A stretch of DNA of 64,000 nucleotides from Lentilactobacillus senioris (GCF_026798195.1 NZ_JAPQEZ010000004.1:62283-126282); one strand, 5' to 3'. Numbered from the stretch's first letter, positions 39,276 through 50,581 are shown. Numbers and translations are program-made. The notes: generated from the letters alone by a model not told the origin.

Positions 39276-40490
39276 TTGGCTAAATTAACTGTGTCTGATT
39301 TAGACTTAGACGGCAAAAAAGTATTGATGCGCGTTGACTTTAACGTGCCAATCAAAGATGGTGTTATCGGTGATGATAACCGAATTCAAGCAGCACTTCC
39401 TACTATTGAATACGTATTAAACCACAATGGAAAGGCTATTTTATTCTCTCACCTTGGCCGGATTAAAAAAGAAGATGACAAGCCAGCCTTGTCACTTCGT
39501 CCAGTTGCTGAACGTCTTTCTAACTTGTTGAACAAACCAGTTACTTTTGTTCCTGTAACTGAAGGTGCTCAACTTGAAGAAGCTATCAACAACATGGCTG
39601 ATGGTAGCGTATTATTAGTAGAAAACACTCGTTACGAAGACGTTGTTAACGGCGAATACGTTAAACGTGAATCTGGTAATGATCCTAAATTAGGTGAATA
39701 CTGGGCTTCATTGGGCGACGAATTCATCAACGATGCCTTTGGTACTGCTCACCGTTCTCACGCTTCAAACGCCGGAATTGCTGACGCTATGCGTAAAGAT
39801 GGTAAGCCAGTTGCCGCTGGTTTCTTAATGGAAAAAGAAATCCAATTCTTAGGTGACGCCGTAAATAACCCACAACGTCCATTCGTTGCTATTTTAGGTG
39901 GTGCCAAAGTTTCTGATAAGATCGGTGTTATCGATAACTTATTAGACAAAGCCGACAAGATCATTATCGGTGGTGGGATGACTTATACTTTCTACGCTGC
40001 TAAAGGTATGAACATTGGTAACTCCCTTGTTGAAGAAGACAAGATTGAAGTTGCTAAGAACATTCTTGAAAAGGGTGGCGACAAGATCGTCCTTCCTGTT
40101 GATAGTATCGTAGCTAAAGAATTCAACAACGACGCTGAACACAAAGTTGTTGAAGGTGACATTCCTGATGGTTGGATGGCTCTTGATATCGGACCTAAAT
40201 CAGTTACTGAATTTGAAGATGTTCTAAAAGACGCTAAGACTGTTGTTTGGAACGGCCCAATGGGTGTCTTTGAAATGCCTAACTACGCAAACGGAACTCT
40301 TGAAATTGGTAAGTTCTTGGGTACTTTATCAGGTGCAACTACCATTGTTGGTGGTGGTGACTCTACTGCTGCTGTTAAGCAATTGGGTGTTTCTGACAAG
40401 TTAACTCACATTTCTACCGGTGGTGGCGCTTCATTAGAATACCTTGAAGGTAAAACCCTTCCAGGGATTGCTGCAATCGATAATAAATAA
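39276..40490 (+). CDS. pgk: Phosphoglycerate kinase
   Basis: Pgk transfers the acyl phosphate of 1,3-bisphosphoglycerate to ADP. The 404-residue product shows the N-terminal substrate segment [10 protein letters not shown], the hinge region, and the nucleotide-binding [13 protein letters not shown] near 360. Several in-frame starts exist (39252, ATG 39270). TTG 39276 is preferred because TTGGAGG ends eight bases before it and gives the usual MAKLTVSDL opening. No clear promoter is seen between the gap terminator and pgk, so read-through from gap is likely. Confidence 0.97.
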   Translation: MAKLTVSDLDLDGKKVLMRVDFNVPIKDGVIGDDNRIQAALPTIEYVLNHNGKAILFSHLGRIKKEDDKPALSLRPVAERLSNLLNKPVTFVPVTEGAQLEEAINNMADGSVLLVENTRYEDVVNGEYVKRESGNDPKLGEYWASLGDEFINDAFGTAHRSHASNAGIADAMRKDGKPVAAGFLMEKEIQFLGDAVNNPQRPFVAILGGAKVSDKIGVIDNLLDKADKIIIGGGMTYTFYAAKGMNIGNSLVEEDKIEVAKNILEKGGDKIVLPVDSIVAKEFNNDAEHKVVEGDIPDGWMALDIGPKSVTEFEDVLKDAKTVVWNGPMGVFEMPNYANGTLEIGKFLGTLSGATTIVGGGDSTAAVKQLGVSDKLTHISTGGGASLEYLEGKTLPGIAAIDNK

Positions 40491-40496
40491 TTCATT

Positions 40497-40526
40497 AAGA
40501 CTCGACTTATTGGTCGGGTCTTTTTT
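40497..40526 (+). terminator. Terminator after pgk
   Basis: AAGACTCGAC (40497-40506) pairs with GTCGGGTCTT (40513-40522, one G-T pair), followed by a T-run. Confidence 0.88.
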
Positions 40527-40602
40527 ATGAAATGGTTTTCACTAGCTTTTACCAGTCCAATTAGGTAAAATGACCTTAAAGACTAAATTTAGGGATGATA
40601 AT

Positions 40603-41364
40603 ATGCGTATACCATTTATTGCAGGAAACTGGAAAATGAACTTGTCAGTTGCCAAATCAGTTGAATTTTTGAACGCAATTGCCGGAAAATTACCGGCCGC
40701 AGAACAGTCACAAACTGCGATTGCTGCTTCACCATTATTTTTACAAACTATGCTAGACCACAACGCTAATTCACCATTAATCATTGCTGCAGAAAATTGT
40801 TTTTATGAAGATGAGGGAGCCTATACAGGTGAAACTAGTCCGAAGGCTCTTCATGAGATGGGGATTACCCACGTTATTATTGGTCATTCAGAACGACGGA
40901 AATATTTTAACGAAACCGATGACATTATCAATAAGAAAGTTCACGCGGTATTTCGTAATCAAATGATTCCAATTATTTGTTGTGATGAAACGATGGGCAG
41001 ACGAGAATCTTCAGAACGAATTTCTTGGGTAGTTAGCCAAGTTACTGCTGCTCTTAAGGGAATTGATATTGAACAGGCTAAGAACGCTATTATTGCTTAC
41101 GAACCTAGTTGGGCTATTGGTAGCGGACAGACTGCTAGTGCAGATGAAGCTGAAGAAGGCTGTTACTTGATTCGGCAAACAATTGCTGACATTTATTCTG
41201 ATGAAGTTGCTAACCAAGTCCGGGTTCTTTACGGTGGTAGTGTTAATGATGATAATGCTAGTGTAATCTTGGCTCAAAACGACATTGATGGAGTTTTAGC
41301 TGGTGGAGCTAGTTTGAAACCGGAATCATTTTTAAAGTTAGCTAATTTTCAGCAAAATAATTAA
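40603..41364 (+). CDS. tpiA: Triose-phosphate isomerase
   Basis: TpiA interconverts dihydroxyacetone phosphate and glyceraldehyde-3-phosphate. The 253-residue product has active-site K11 in GNWKMN, the His of IGHSERR near residue 97, the Glu of [11 protein letters not shown] near 170, and the phosphate loop YGGSVN near 215. The start ATG 40603 follows AGGGATGA; an upstream ATG (40570) is rejected. It is set between two intercistronic gaps and not tightly packed as in most glycolytic operons. Confidence 0.97.
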   Translation: MRIPFIAGNWKMNLSVAKSVEFLNAIAGKLPAAEQSQTAIAASPLFLQTMLDHNANSPLIIAAENCFYEDEGAYTGETSPKALHEMGITHVIIGHSERRKYFNETDDIINKKVHAVFRNQMIPIICCDETMGRRESSERISWVVSQVTAALKGIDIEQAKNAIIAYEPSWAIGSGQTASADEAEEGCYLIRQTIADIYSDEVANQVRVLYGGSVNDDNASVILAQNDIDGVLAGGASLKPESFLKLANFQQNN

Positions 41365-41383
41365 AATATAAGGTAGTTTTATA

Positions 41384-41412
41384 TTGAAACTTGTTGCACA
41401 AACTAATAAAAT
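41384..41412 (+). promoter_or_regulatory. eno promoter
   Basis: TTGAAA (41384-41389) and TAAAAT (41407-41412) are separated by 17 bases, about 50 bases before the enolase start. Confidence 0.6.
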
Positions 41413-41415
41413 TGA

Positions 41416-42783
<1,368 letters not shown>

Positions 42784-42798
42784 TTAGTTAATTAAAAT

Positions 42799-42845
42799 AA
42801 CCTCTATTTTCGTATCTAGTTTTAGAACGAAAATGGAGGTTTTTT
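42799..42845 (+). terminator. Terminator after eno, containing the next gene's Shine-Dalgarno
   Basis: A 15-bp stem (42799-42813 with 42827-42841, one G-T pair) and T-run. The GGAGG at 42836-42840 in the 3' arm is also the only ribosome site for the TTG start at 42849. Confidence 0.88.
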
Positions 42846-42848
42846 ATT

Positions 42849-44180
42849 TTGAAAAAAATGATGATTGGACTAATTAGTTTATTGGGCTTGTTACTTATGA
42901 GCATACCTATTAACGCAGACGCCAGTATCCCAATTAACATTAATGCTACACTAGTATCGCGTAATACAGATGGTACTTCTAACAAAAGGGAACAAAAGTT
43001 AGCAAGACAGGATTGTAAAGTTGGTGGTCAATTTCCAATACCCGAGGTGAAGGGATATTCACCCGATATCACAGATATTCCTAAATTCATTACTCCTAAT
43101 ATGGCCAACCAGCAGCATCAACTTACGTACTATGCAGAGGTTGCTAAGGTTATTGTCAACTACGTTGATCAGACTCAGCAAAAACTACAATCTCAAACAA
43201 TTCTAGATAAGGGAACCATTGATGGAAAATATCAAATTGATAATCCCCAAATTTCAGATTATGAACTATTAAATCCAGATAAATTGACTGGTTCCATTAC
43301 TCAAACTGAACAAATTATAACTTTGAAATTTAAAAATAAGACAGAACAGCCTGAAAAAGATCCAAAACCGGATCCAGAGCCAGAGCAGCCGGATGAAACT
43401 AAGCCAGAAAAACCCGATCAACCAGATGAAGATTTAACTCCAGAAGAACCGGATTTAAAAAAAGAGTTATCAGTGACTATTCAACAATTAACTGACTCCG
43501 GTAAATTACTACAGCAAGAAGTCAGACAACTTACCGATGAGCAGCTACAGGAATTATTTCATCAACAATGGGCGTTAACTGGCTATCAGTTTAATCGTTA
43601 CCAGTATGACGATGTTAATCAAGTTTTAAAAATAATTTATCATCCGTGTTCGGTTAACGTTGTCGTAGTTGCTAGAGATACTTTAGGTAATCAGTTAACT
43701 AGCGAACGAGTAACTGGCGAGTTTGGCTCCTCCTTGACGATTAACGCGCCAATTATAAAAGGTTATCAAGCTAAAGTGCAGTCACAAATTATTCAAGTAG
43801 CTTCATTAAAACCAGCAGAAGTAGTGTTTATTTATGAACCAGAAACCACCATGGAAGAAATAATAAAGTCAGATAAAGCTGAAGCTGAATCGATGATTCC
43901 AGAAACCGCAAAAGCTAAGCCGCTTCAAGTTGATAATGATTTACTTTCCACAGCGGATCAAAAAATTAAACCAGCTAGTAAAGGGAAGCCAACTAAAGCC
44001 GCTGTTAAATTTATCAATCCAAAAAGGTCTAGTAAACCCAATAGTTCGCAAGTTTTAAAAAGATCAGCAAAAAAATTACCACAAACTAGTGAAGCTAATA
44101 TTGGCGGGTTGTTAACAGTATTAGGGACTTTAACTTTAATGGAAATTGGTTGGTTAAAACTTAAAAGCAAGCGAAAATAG
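42849..44180 (+). CDS. Sortase-anchored surface protein with MucBP-like domains
   Basis: This is a 443-residue secreted protein: signal peptide (1-25, ending near NADA), MucBP-type modules (about 95-165, VIVNYVDQTQQKLQSQ; and about 265-335, VNVVVVARDTLGNQLTS), and a Pro/Glu/Asp/Lys-rich linker (166-205). A C-terminal cell-wall sorting signal, LPQTSE, follows near 408, then a hydrophobic stretch and KLKSKRK. LPQTxE is the sortase A motif common in lactobacilli. MucBP modules suggest mucus or host-glycan binding, but ligand and partner are unknown. Start TTG 42849 lies in the tail of the eno terminator, so expression is probably low or by read-through. Confidence 0.85.
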   Translation: MKKMMIGLISLLGLLLMSIPINADASIPININATLVSRNTDGTSNKREQKLARQDCKVGGQFPIPEVKGYSPDITDIPKFITPNMANQQHQLTYYAEVAKVIVNYVDQTQQKLQSQTILDKGTIDGKYQIDNPQISDYELLNPDKLTGSITQTEQIITLKFKNKTEQPEKDPKPDPEPEQPDETKPEKPDQPDEDLTPEEPDLKKELSVTIQQLTDSGKLLQQEVRQLTDEQLQELFHQQWALTGYQFNRYQYDDVNQVLKIIYHPCSVNVVVVARDTLGNQLTSERVTGEFGSSLTINAPIIKGYQAKVQSQIIQVASLKPAEVVFIYEPETTMEEIIKSDKAEAESMIPETAKAKPLQVDNDLLSTADQKIKPASKGKPTKAAVKFINPKRSSKPNSSQVLKRSAKKLPQTSEANIGGLLTVLGTLTLMEIGWLKLKSKRK

Positions 44181-44253
44181 TGGTCAAAGTGGGTAAAGTA
44201 TGTTAAATTGGACAGAGTAATAAATGACCGAGTGACTTTTAGGAGGCGCCAGC

Positions 44254-44490
44254 TTGTATAATTTGTTATTAACATTACTTCTGATCGATTGTGTTTTAAT
44301 TACAATTGCAGTTTTAATGCAACCATCAAAAACTAACGACGCTATGTCAGCTTTAACTGGCGGTGCCGATGATTTGTTTGCAAAGCAAAAACCACGTGGT
44401 TTCGAAGCATTTATGCAAAAGACCACTTTGGTATTGGGAATTCTTTTCTTTGCCCTTTCATTAGCGTTAGTTTGGATTTCATCACATTAA
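44254..44490 (+). CDS. secG: Preprotein translocase subunit SecG
   Basis: SecG is the small accessory subunit of the SecYEG channel. The 78-residue product has two membrane segments (about 2-22 and 56-76) and the family loop with ALTGGADDLFAKQK. Start TTG lies seven bases behind AGGAGG. It heads the conserved cluster secG-esterase-rnr-smpB, though a terminator follows it directly. Confidence 0.95.
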   Translation: MYNLLLTLLLIDCVLITIAVLMQPSKTNDAMSALTGGADDLFAKQKPRGFEAFMQKTTLVLGILFFALSLALVWISSH

Positions 44491-44498
44491 TAATTAAG

Positions 44499-44527
44499 AC
44501 CTCCTGTTTCAATACAGGAGGTTTTTT
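44499..44527 (+). terminator. Terminator after secG
   Basis: ACCTCCTG (44499-44506) pairs with CAGGAGGT (44515-44522), with an 8-base loop and six T. Confidence 0.88.
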
Positions 44528-44571
44528 ATTATAATTAAGTTATTGATGTTTTTTAATAAGGAGGGTGTTCA

Positions 44572-45315
44572 ATGATCTCACGACCAGAACCATTTTATTT
44601 TAAACACGGACCACAAGGAATTATTTTGCTACATGCCTTTGCTAGCAATCCTAATGACGTGCGGTTATTGGCTCGCCAGCTTGAACGCCTGAATTATTCG
44701 GTGTATGCTCCAATGCTAACGGGCCATGGAACTGGCGATTTTACTGATATTTTAGTAAATGCTAATCCTCAAATCTGGCAAGCAGATGTGCAAAAAGCCA
44801 TTGAATTTATGCAAGCTGAACAAATGGAATCGATTAGCATCTTTGGGATTTCCTTAGGGGGGATTTTTGCCACTTGGGCTCTAGAGCACAATCCACAATT
44901 ATTGATGGGTGGGGCCTTTGGTTCACCAATTGTGAGTGACGATAATTTTAATGTGCATAGTACGTTTATGCAGATGGCAAAGGCTGATTATCAACAACAA
45001 AAGTTGGCTCAGCCACTGATGGAAGAAAAATTAGCATGGCTAGATTCTCACGTGGATGAACAATTAGCCGCAATTGCTCAGTTTACGCATGAGGTAGCTG
45101 ATCAACTAGGAGCTATTAAGCAACCTTATTTCATAGCCCAAGGAACTAAGGATGAAATCATTAACCCTGATAGTGGTAAACGATTAGCGGCAGCACTAGC
45201 TGAACACAATTTCCAATTTCATGAATATGATGCGGGCCATATGTTAACGGTTAATGGCGCTCATCACCAATTAGAAGCAGATTTAATTTCCTTTTTAAAG
45301 GAAAACAATAAATAG
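44572..45315 (+). CDS. Carboxylesterase (alpha/beta hydrolase)
   Basis: The 247-residue enzyme resembles the Est30-type monoacylglycerol/carboxyl esterases. It shows the oxyanion region LLHAFASNP near residue 20, nucleophile Ser in FGISLGGIF near 97, an acidic residue in IAQGTKDEII near 195, and the catalytic His in DAGHMLTVN near 224. No signal peptide, so cytoplasmic. Substrate unknown. Its place between secG and rnr is conserved in Lactobacillales and Bacillales. The gap to rnr is 17 bases. Confidence 0.9.
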   Translation: MISRPEPFYFKHGPQGIILLHAFASNPNDVRLLARQLERLNYSVYAPMLTGHGTGDFTDILVNANPQIWQADVQKAIEFMQAEQMESISIFGISLGGIFATWALEHNPQLLMGGAFGSPIVSDDNFNVHSTFMQMAKADYQQQKLAQPLMEEKLAWLDSHVDEQLAAIAQFTHEVADQLGAIKQPYFIAQGTKDEIINPDSGKRLAAALAEHNFQFHEYDAGHMLTVNGAHHQLEADLISFLKENNK

Positions 45316-45332
45316 TAAACGAGGAAAAATGA

Positions 45333-47663
45333 TTGCAAGAGCAAGATAAAAACTTACAAAAAGAGATAGAAGATGTTTTACGGTCTAATCCGGATGCGGC
45401 TTTTACCGTCGAAAAAATTGCAGACGTACTGAAATATCATGGTTCTGCAGCTTTTAAATTAATTGTGCAAGAACTAGTTGCGTTAGAACGAGCTGAAATG
45501 GTTGTAGTCACCGATAATGGTAGCTTCCAGTTAAACCCAGAAAAGCGCAAATTAACGGGGATTTTCCACGCTAATGATAAAGGTTTTGGATTTGTCGCTT
45601 ATGATGAAAACCAACCTGACGCTTATATTGCCCCAGATAACACTATGTATGCCTTAAATGGTGACGAAGTGGAATTTGAAATCACTCGTCCAGCTGCCGG
45701 TAGTGACCGCGGTCCAGAAGGTAAAGTAGTGGCCATTACTGAGCGAAAGTATCAAACAGTGGTGGGACCATTTAATCAAGGCGAAGACGATCATGGCTTT
45801 TATGGTCAGCTTAAATTAACTGACAAGAAAATTTCTAAATATCAATTTTATATTTCAGATATCGGGATCAAACCAACTGCAGGAGAGGTTGTAACCGCTC
45901 AAATTACCGAATATCCTAATGCAGAACATCCAGATTACATGGTTGGGATTGCAGAACAGGTCATCGGTTCAGTGGATGATCCCGGAATTGATATTTTACA
46001 AATCGTGTATGCTCATGATATTCCTGCAGAATTTCCTACGGATGTATTAGAAGCAGCGGATGCCATTCCAGACCACGTTTTAGATGAAGAATTAGAAGGC
46101 CGAGAAGATATTACTGACCAAACTTTGGTAACCATTGACGGTGAATCTTCGAAAGATTTGGACGATGCGGTTACTGTTTGGAAGCTACCTAATGGTAACT
46201 ACCATTTAGGAGTGCATATTGCTGACGTTAGTCATTACGTTACCCCAGGGAGTGTCATCGATAAAGAAGCTTACCGGCGGGGAACTTCAGTTTATTTAAC
46301 TGATCGAGTAATCCCAATGTTACCTAGAAGACTTTCTAATGGAATCTGTTCACTTAACGAAGGTGTGTTACGACTTTGTATGAGTTGTGATATGGAAATT
46401 GATCCGGAAGGTAATGTTATTAAGCATCGGATTCACCCTAGTTATATGAAGTCAAAAGCACGGATGACTTATACGGCTGTTAACCAAATCATTGAGGCTC
46501 ATGATGAAAATACTATGAACCACTATAAAGATTTGGTACCAATGTTTGAAGACATGGCTGATTTGCACCGAATTCTTTACAAGAACCGGAAAAACCATGG
46601 GGCCATTGATTTTGACGATCGCGAAGCAGAAATCATCGTAGATGAAAAGGGTCACGCAGTTGACATTAAACTCCGGGTCCGGGGCTTAGCTGAACGAATG
46701 ATCGAATCATTCATGTTGGCTGCTAACGAAACGGTTGCCCAACACTACTTTGAAGCTAACGTACCATTTCTTTATCGGGTCCATGAAACCCCAGATGCTG
46801 ATCGGATTAAGAATTTCTATGAATTCTTAACTGCTTTTGGAATTAACGTTAAGGGTGACCCAGAACACATCAAGCCTAAAACTTTACAAAACGTATTGAA
46901 GAAGGTTGCTGGTCAACCCGAAGAAGCTATGGTTTCAGTTATGTTATTAAGAAGCTTGAAGCAAGCTAAGTATTCTGACCAATCATTAGGACACTTCGGA
47001 TTAGCCGCACCATTTTATACTCACTTTACGTCACCAATTCGGCGGTACCCAGATACCACTGTTCACCGTTTAATTCATTACTATGAAGACAACGGTATTA
47101 ACTCTGAAACTAAGAAAACTTACGCTGGCGTATTAGACGAAATCGCAGTTCACTCTTCTGAAACAGAACGGCGAGCAGTTGATGCAGAACGGGATACTGA
47201 CGCAATGAAGAAGGCTGAATACATGGCTGATCACGTTGGTGAAGAATTTGATGCAGTCATTAGTTCTGTACTTAAATTTGGGATGTTTATTGAACTCCCT
47301 AATACGGTTGAAGGTTTGGTTCATATTAGTCGGATGAACGATGACTATTATGAATACGTAGAACAGTTCATGGCCTTAGTAGGTCGTGGCACTCGTCGAA
47401 CTTATAAGATGGGACAACCAATTCGAGTTAAGGTAGTTAACGTTGACGTGGAGCATAGCGCAGTTGATTTTGATATTGTTAACCCTGAGGAAACTCCGGT
47501 TAGTGATATTTTACCTAAACGCAAGCCGCGTTCTAATAATGGTCGCAGAAATAACGATCACCGTCACAGCAATAAAGATGGTCAAAAGAAGCATCACGGT
47601 GGTAACCACAATGGTTCTCAACGAAGAAATAATTCGCAGTCTGGAAACAAATCACGCCACTAA
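45333..47663 (+). CDS. rnr: Ribonuclease R
   Basis: RNase R is a processive 3'-5' exoribonuclease able to degrade structured RNA, and works with tmRNA-SmpB in clearing stalled messages. The 776-residue product has an N-terminal helix-turn-helix region, cold-shock/OB domains, the RNB catalytic domain (about 255-590, with DGESSKDLDDAV and HIADVSHYV), an S1 domain (about 630-715) and a basic, Asn/His/Arg/Ser-rich tail (720-776). Start TTG follows CGAGG at eight bases. smpB is next, consistent with the functional link. Confidence 0.97.
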   Translation: MQEQDKNLQKEIEDVLRSNPDAAFTVEKIADVLKYHGSAAFKLIVQELVALERAEMVVVTDNGSFQLNPEKRKLTGIFHANDKGFGFVAYDENQPDAYIAPDNTMYALNGDEVEFEITRPAAGSDRGPEGKVVAITERKYQTVVGPFNQGEDDHGFYGQLKLTDKKISKYQFYISDIGIKPTAGEVVTAQITEYPNAEHPDYMVGIAEQVIGSVDDPGIDILQIVYAHDIPAEFPTDVLEAADAIPDHVLDEELEGREDITDQTLVTIDGESSKDLDDAVTVWKLPNGNYHLGVHIADVSHYVTPGSVIDKEAYRRGTSVYLTDRVIPMLPRRLSNGICSLNEGVLRLCMSCDMEIDPEGNVIKHRIHPSYMKSKARMTYTAVNQIIEAHDENTMNHYKDLVPMFEDMADLHRILYKNRKNHGAIDFDDREAEIIVDEKGHAVDIKLRVRGLAERMIESFMLAANETVAQHYFEANVPFLYRVHETPDADRIKNFYEFLTAFGINVKGDPEHIKPKTLQNVLKKVAGQPEEAMVSVMLLRSLKQAKYSDQSLGHFGLAAPFYTHFTSPIRRYPDTTVHRLIHYYEDNGINSETKKTYAGVLDEIAVHSSETERRAVDAERDTDAMKKAEYMADHVGEEFDAVISSVLKFGMFIELPNTVEGLVHISRMNDDYYEYVEQFMALVGRGTRRTYKMGQPIRVKVVNVDVEHSAVDFDIVNPEETPVSDILPKRKPRSNNGRRNNDHRHSNKDGQKKHHGGNHNGSQRRNNSQSGNKSRH

Positions 47664-47687
47664 TTTTTTAATAAAGGGGTGAGCCAA

Positions 47688-48164
47688 TTGGTTAAACGTA
47701 AACCAACGCCCAAAGATGACAATTTAATTGCCACTAACCGAAAAGCACGGCATGACTACTCAATTTCTGATACCTATGAAGCCGGAATTGTGTTGACTGG
47801 TACTGAAATCAAGTCTTTACGAGATCGGCGAGTTAACCTAAAAGATGGGTTTGTTCAAATCCGCAATGGAGAAGCTTGGTTGATGAACGTGCATATCAGT
47901 GAGTATGCGCAAGGTAATCAGTTTAATCATGATCCATTACGTAATCGGAAACTATTGTTGCACCAAAAAGAAATCAATAAACTGCAGCAAGCTACTAAGG
48001 AAAAGGGAATTACAATTGTCCCATTAAAGATGTACCTTAAAAATGGCTTTGCAAAAGTGTTGATTGGAGTAGCAACCGGGAAACACGAATACGATAAACG
48101 TGAAGATATTAAAGCACGGGATCAAAAACGCCAAATTGATCGTGTTATGAAGCATTATTCATAA
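47688..48164 (+). CDS. smpB: SsrA-binding protein SmpB
   Basis: SmpB binds tmRNA and delivers it to stalled ribosomes for trans-translation. The 158-residue product shows the OB-fold core with [28 protein letters not shown] and the basic C-terminal tail [24 protein letters not shown] at 47679 is in frame but overlaps AAAGGGG, which is well spaced for TTG 47688. The tmRNA gene ssrA is not in the intergenic space here. Confidence 0.97.
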   Translation: MVKRKPTPKDDNLIATNRKARHDYSISDTYEAGIVLTGTEIKSLRDRRVNLKDGFVQIRNGEAWLMNVHISEYAQGNQFNHDPLRNRKLLLHQKEINKLQQATKEKGITIVPLKMYLKNGFAKVLIGVATGKHEYDKREDIKARDQKRQIDRVMKHYS

Positions 48165-48192
48165 AAAGACAACCCGATTGGGTTGTCTTTTT
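48163..48192. terminator. Bidirectional terminator after smpB
   Basis: A 13-bp perfect stem (48163-48175 with 48180-48192) with a 4-base loop, A-rich on the left arm and T-rich on the right, between converging genes. Confidence 0.9.
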
Positions 48193-48205
48193 ATTTAATA
48201 TTAAG

Positions 48206-48727
48206 TTAGACACCAAATGTATCGGGTTGCTGAGTTACTTTTTTATGGCGACCAAACAACGGCATCATCTGGGGGTGACCTAAAGCAGCAATTAAAGCTA
48301 AAACAATAGGAGTAGATTCATTGTCCATTAGACAGACTTGGCGCCATTGACCATTTCTGCCAAACGGTTCAGCTTTAGCAATTAGTTTTGTATATTGCCT
48401 AATTTGATATTTTTGGGTACGGCGATTACCAATAGCCTGCCATGAGGAACTTAATAAAACCATTTCTGTCGCTAAAAATGAACGATGCCAATTAGATTTC
48501 ATCACGGGGGTCTTATTAGCCAAAATAGTAAAGGCAGCATTTTTGCCAGCAGTTAGCTGTTTAATTTCTAAGATCTCAATTCCTTGAGGACTGTAAATTG
48601 TAAAACTATCACCAGCAATTCCCCAGGTTCCCATAATTAAAAAACGAGTGTGATGATGTTCATCGACAACCTTGGTAACTTGAGAGTGATCTAATTCAGT
48701 TTGATTAAAGTATAAGCACATTTTCAT
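48206..48727 (-). CDS. Hypothetical protein, possibly LURP-one/tubby-like
   Basis: This 173-residue soluble protein has no signal peptide or membrane segment. The pattern of short beta-rich stretches (RFLIMGTWGIAGDSFTIYSPQGIEILEIKQL, here noted as residues about 28-58, then AFTIL and QKYQIRQY) recalls the LURP-one-related/tubby C-terminal fold, but I am not certain. The start ATG 48727 is chosen for GAGG nine bases before it. It stands alone between smpB and ung on the opposite strand. Function unknown. Confidence 0.6.
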   Translation of the reverse strand: MKMCLYFNQTELDHSQVTKVVDEHHHTRFLIMGTWGIAGDSFTIYSPQGIEILEIKQLTAGKNAAFTILANKTPVMKSNWHRSFLATEMVLLSSSWQAIGNRRTQKYQIRQYTKLIAKAEPFGRNGQWRQVCLMDNESTPIVLALIAALGHPQMMPLFGRHKKVTQQPDTFGV

Positions 48728-48831
48728 TTGATCAATCCTCAATTTCGTTTTCTATATTTTAACACGTTCCCATCTTTTTGGGACTGTTATTTAAATGCTG
48801 ATGTGATACAATGAATGTTGAGGTGTTGGGA

Positions 48832-49515
48832 ATGAAACCGTTTATTCACAATGACTGGTGGCCAATTTTAAAACCAGAATTTGAACAGAATTACTATCGG
48901 GATTTACATAATTTTTTGGTTAATGAATATCAAACCCAAAATATTCATCCTGATATGAATCACATTTTTGAAGCTTTTAACTTAACGCCGTTTAGTGAGG
49001 TTAAAGTGGTAATTTTAGGTCAGGATCCTTATCATGGTCCTAACCAAGCACACGGACTAAGTTTTTCCGTCCAACCAGGAGTACCGGTTCCACCGTCGTT
49101 ACAAAACATCTATAAGGAATTACAAACCGATGTTGGATTTAAGCCGGTGAATCATGGTTATTTAGTTAGTTGGGCTAAACAAGGAGTTTTAATGCTTAAC
49201 TCTGTTTTGACGGTCCGGGACGGTCAGGCGTTTTCACATCGTAATAAAGGGTGGGAACGTTTAACTGATACCGCAATTAAGAAATTATCGGAACGTGAGC
49301 AACCAGTGGTCTTTATTCTTTGGGGGCGCGCTGCTAGAGATAAGATTCGTTTAATTGATACTGCCAGAAACATTGTTATTGAATCCCCACACCCCAGTCC
49401 ACTTTCAGCTCATCGTGGTTTTTTTGGTTCTAGACCTTTTTCTAAAACCAATGCTGCGTTAATCAAGCTAGGTGAAACGCCTATTAATTGGCAGTTGCCG
49501 GCACAGGTGGACTAA
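48832..49515 (+). CDS. ung: Uracil-DNA glycosylase
   Basis: Ung removes uracil from DNA to start base-excision repair. The 227-residue product has the catalytic Asp D65 in [17 protein letters not shown] and the C-terminal [18 protein letters not shown] loop. The ATG at 48811 is in frame, but GAGG at 48820-48823 points to 48832. An extended -10 (TGATACAAT, ending 48812) lies just upstream. The neighbour pta follows 42 bases later. Confidence 0.97.
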   Translation: MKPFIHNDWWPILKPEFEQNYYRDLHNFLVNEYQTQNIHPDMNHIFEAFNLTPFSEVKVVILGQDPYHGPNQAHGLSFSVQPGVPVPPSLQNIYKELQTDVGFKPVNHGYLVSWAKQGVLMLNSVLTVRDGQAFSHRNKGWERLTDTAIKKLSEREQPVVFILWGRAARDKIRLIDTARNIVIESPHPSPLSAHRGFFGSRPFSKTNAALIKLGETPINWQLPAQVD

Positions 49516-49557
49516 TTAATTAGTGTTTTAATTAAATCATTTACTGGAGGTTTTACC

Positions 49558-50532
49558 ATGGATTTGTTTGAAAGTATGAAAGCCAAGATTAACGGTAAAA
49601 ACATTAAAATTGTTTTTCCAGAAGGCGATGATGTTCGAATCTTGGGAGCTGCATCTCGTTTAGCTACGGATAATTTGGTGGCACCAATTGTTTTGGGTGA
49701 TGAAGCCCAAATTATGCAATTAGCTGATGAAAACAAAATTAACATGAGCCAAGTAACAATCGTTGACTATCTAAAACAACCTGCTGCTGAAATTGATGAA
49801 ATGGTGGCTGCAATTGTTGAACGAAGAAATGGTAAAACTGATGAAGCCAAGGCCCGTCAATGGCTTCAAGATCCTAATTATTTTGGAACTACAATGGTTT
49901 ACATGAATAAGGTTGATGGAATGGTTTCAGGCGCCAACCATCCAACTGGAGATACTGTTCGCCCAGCCTTACAAATTATTAAAACTAAGCCAGGAGTTAA
50001 ATTAATTAGTGGGGCATTTATCATGCAACGTAATGACGAACGTTATCTATTTGCTGATTGTGCCATCAATATTGAATTAGATGCTGCTGGAATGGCAGAA
50101 GTAGCTGTCGAAAGTGCTGCTACTGCTAAGAAGTTTGATATTGATCCTAAGGTCGCCTTACTAAGCTTTTCTACCAAGGGTTCAGCTAAGGGTGAAATGG
50201 TTACTAAAGTTCAAGAAGCTACCAAGTTAGCTCAAGAAAAAGATCCTGATACCCCTATTGACGGGGAATTACAATTTGATGCAGCTTTTGTTCCTTCAGT
50301 AGGAGCTAAAAAAGCACCAGGTTCTAAAGTAGCCGGCAATGCTAATGTCTTTGTCTTCCCAGAACTTCAATCAGGTAACATTGGTTACAAGATTGCGCAA
50401 CGTTTTGGTGGCTTTGAAGCTATTGGTCCTATCCTACAAGGTTTAAACCAACCGGTTTCAGATCTTTCTCGAGGGGCTAACGAAGAAGATGTTTACAAAG
50501 TAGCTATTATTACTGCTACTCAAGCACTATAA
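49558..50532 (+). CDS. pta: Phosphate acetyltransferase
   Basis: Pta interconverts acetyl-CoA and acetyl phosphate, linking pyruvate or phosphoketolase metabolism with acetate and ATP. The 324-residue length is that of the short, single-domain form. Family segments seen are VFPEGDDVRILGAA near 20, MVSGANHPTGDTVRPALQII near 120-140, and PVSDLSRGANEEDVYKVAIITATQA at the C-terminus. The ung-pta-tsaE order is common in lactobacilli. No cre site was found before it. Confidence 0.96.
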   Translation: MDLFESMKAKINGKNIKIVFPEGDDVRILGAASRLATDNLVAPIVLGDEAQIMQLADENKINMSQVTIVDYLKQPAAEIDEMVAAIVERRNGKTDEAKARQWLQDPNYFGTTMVYMNKVDGMVSGANHPTGDTVRPALQIIKTKPGVKLISGAFIMQRNDERYLFADCAINIELDAAGMAEVAVESAATAKKFDIDPKVALLSFSTKGSAKGEMVTKVQEATKLAQEKDPDTPIDGELQFDAAFVPSVGAKKAPGSKVAGNANVFVFPELQSGNIGYKIAQRFGGFEAIGPILQGLNQPVSDLSRGANEEDVYKVAIITATQAL

Positions 50533-50545
50533 TTTAAATATCAAA

Positions 50546-50581
50546 AAAATCCGGACACCATATTGATGATGTTCGGATTTT
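50546..50581 (+). terminator. Probable terminator after pta
   Basis: AAAATCCGGAC (50546-50556) pairs with GTTCGGATTTT (50571-50581, one G-T pair), with a 14-base loop and a short T-run. Confidence 0.6.

Noticed and set aside
43320-43460. Repeat-like Pro/Glu/Asp/Lys stretch as a tandem repeat or CRISPR-like array
   Set aside because: It encodes the low-complexity linker of the surface protein; there are no regularly spaced identical repeats and no spacers.
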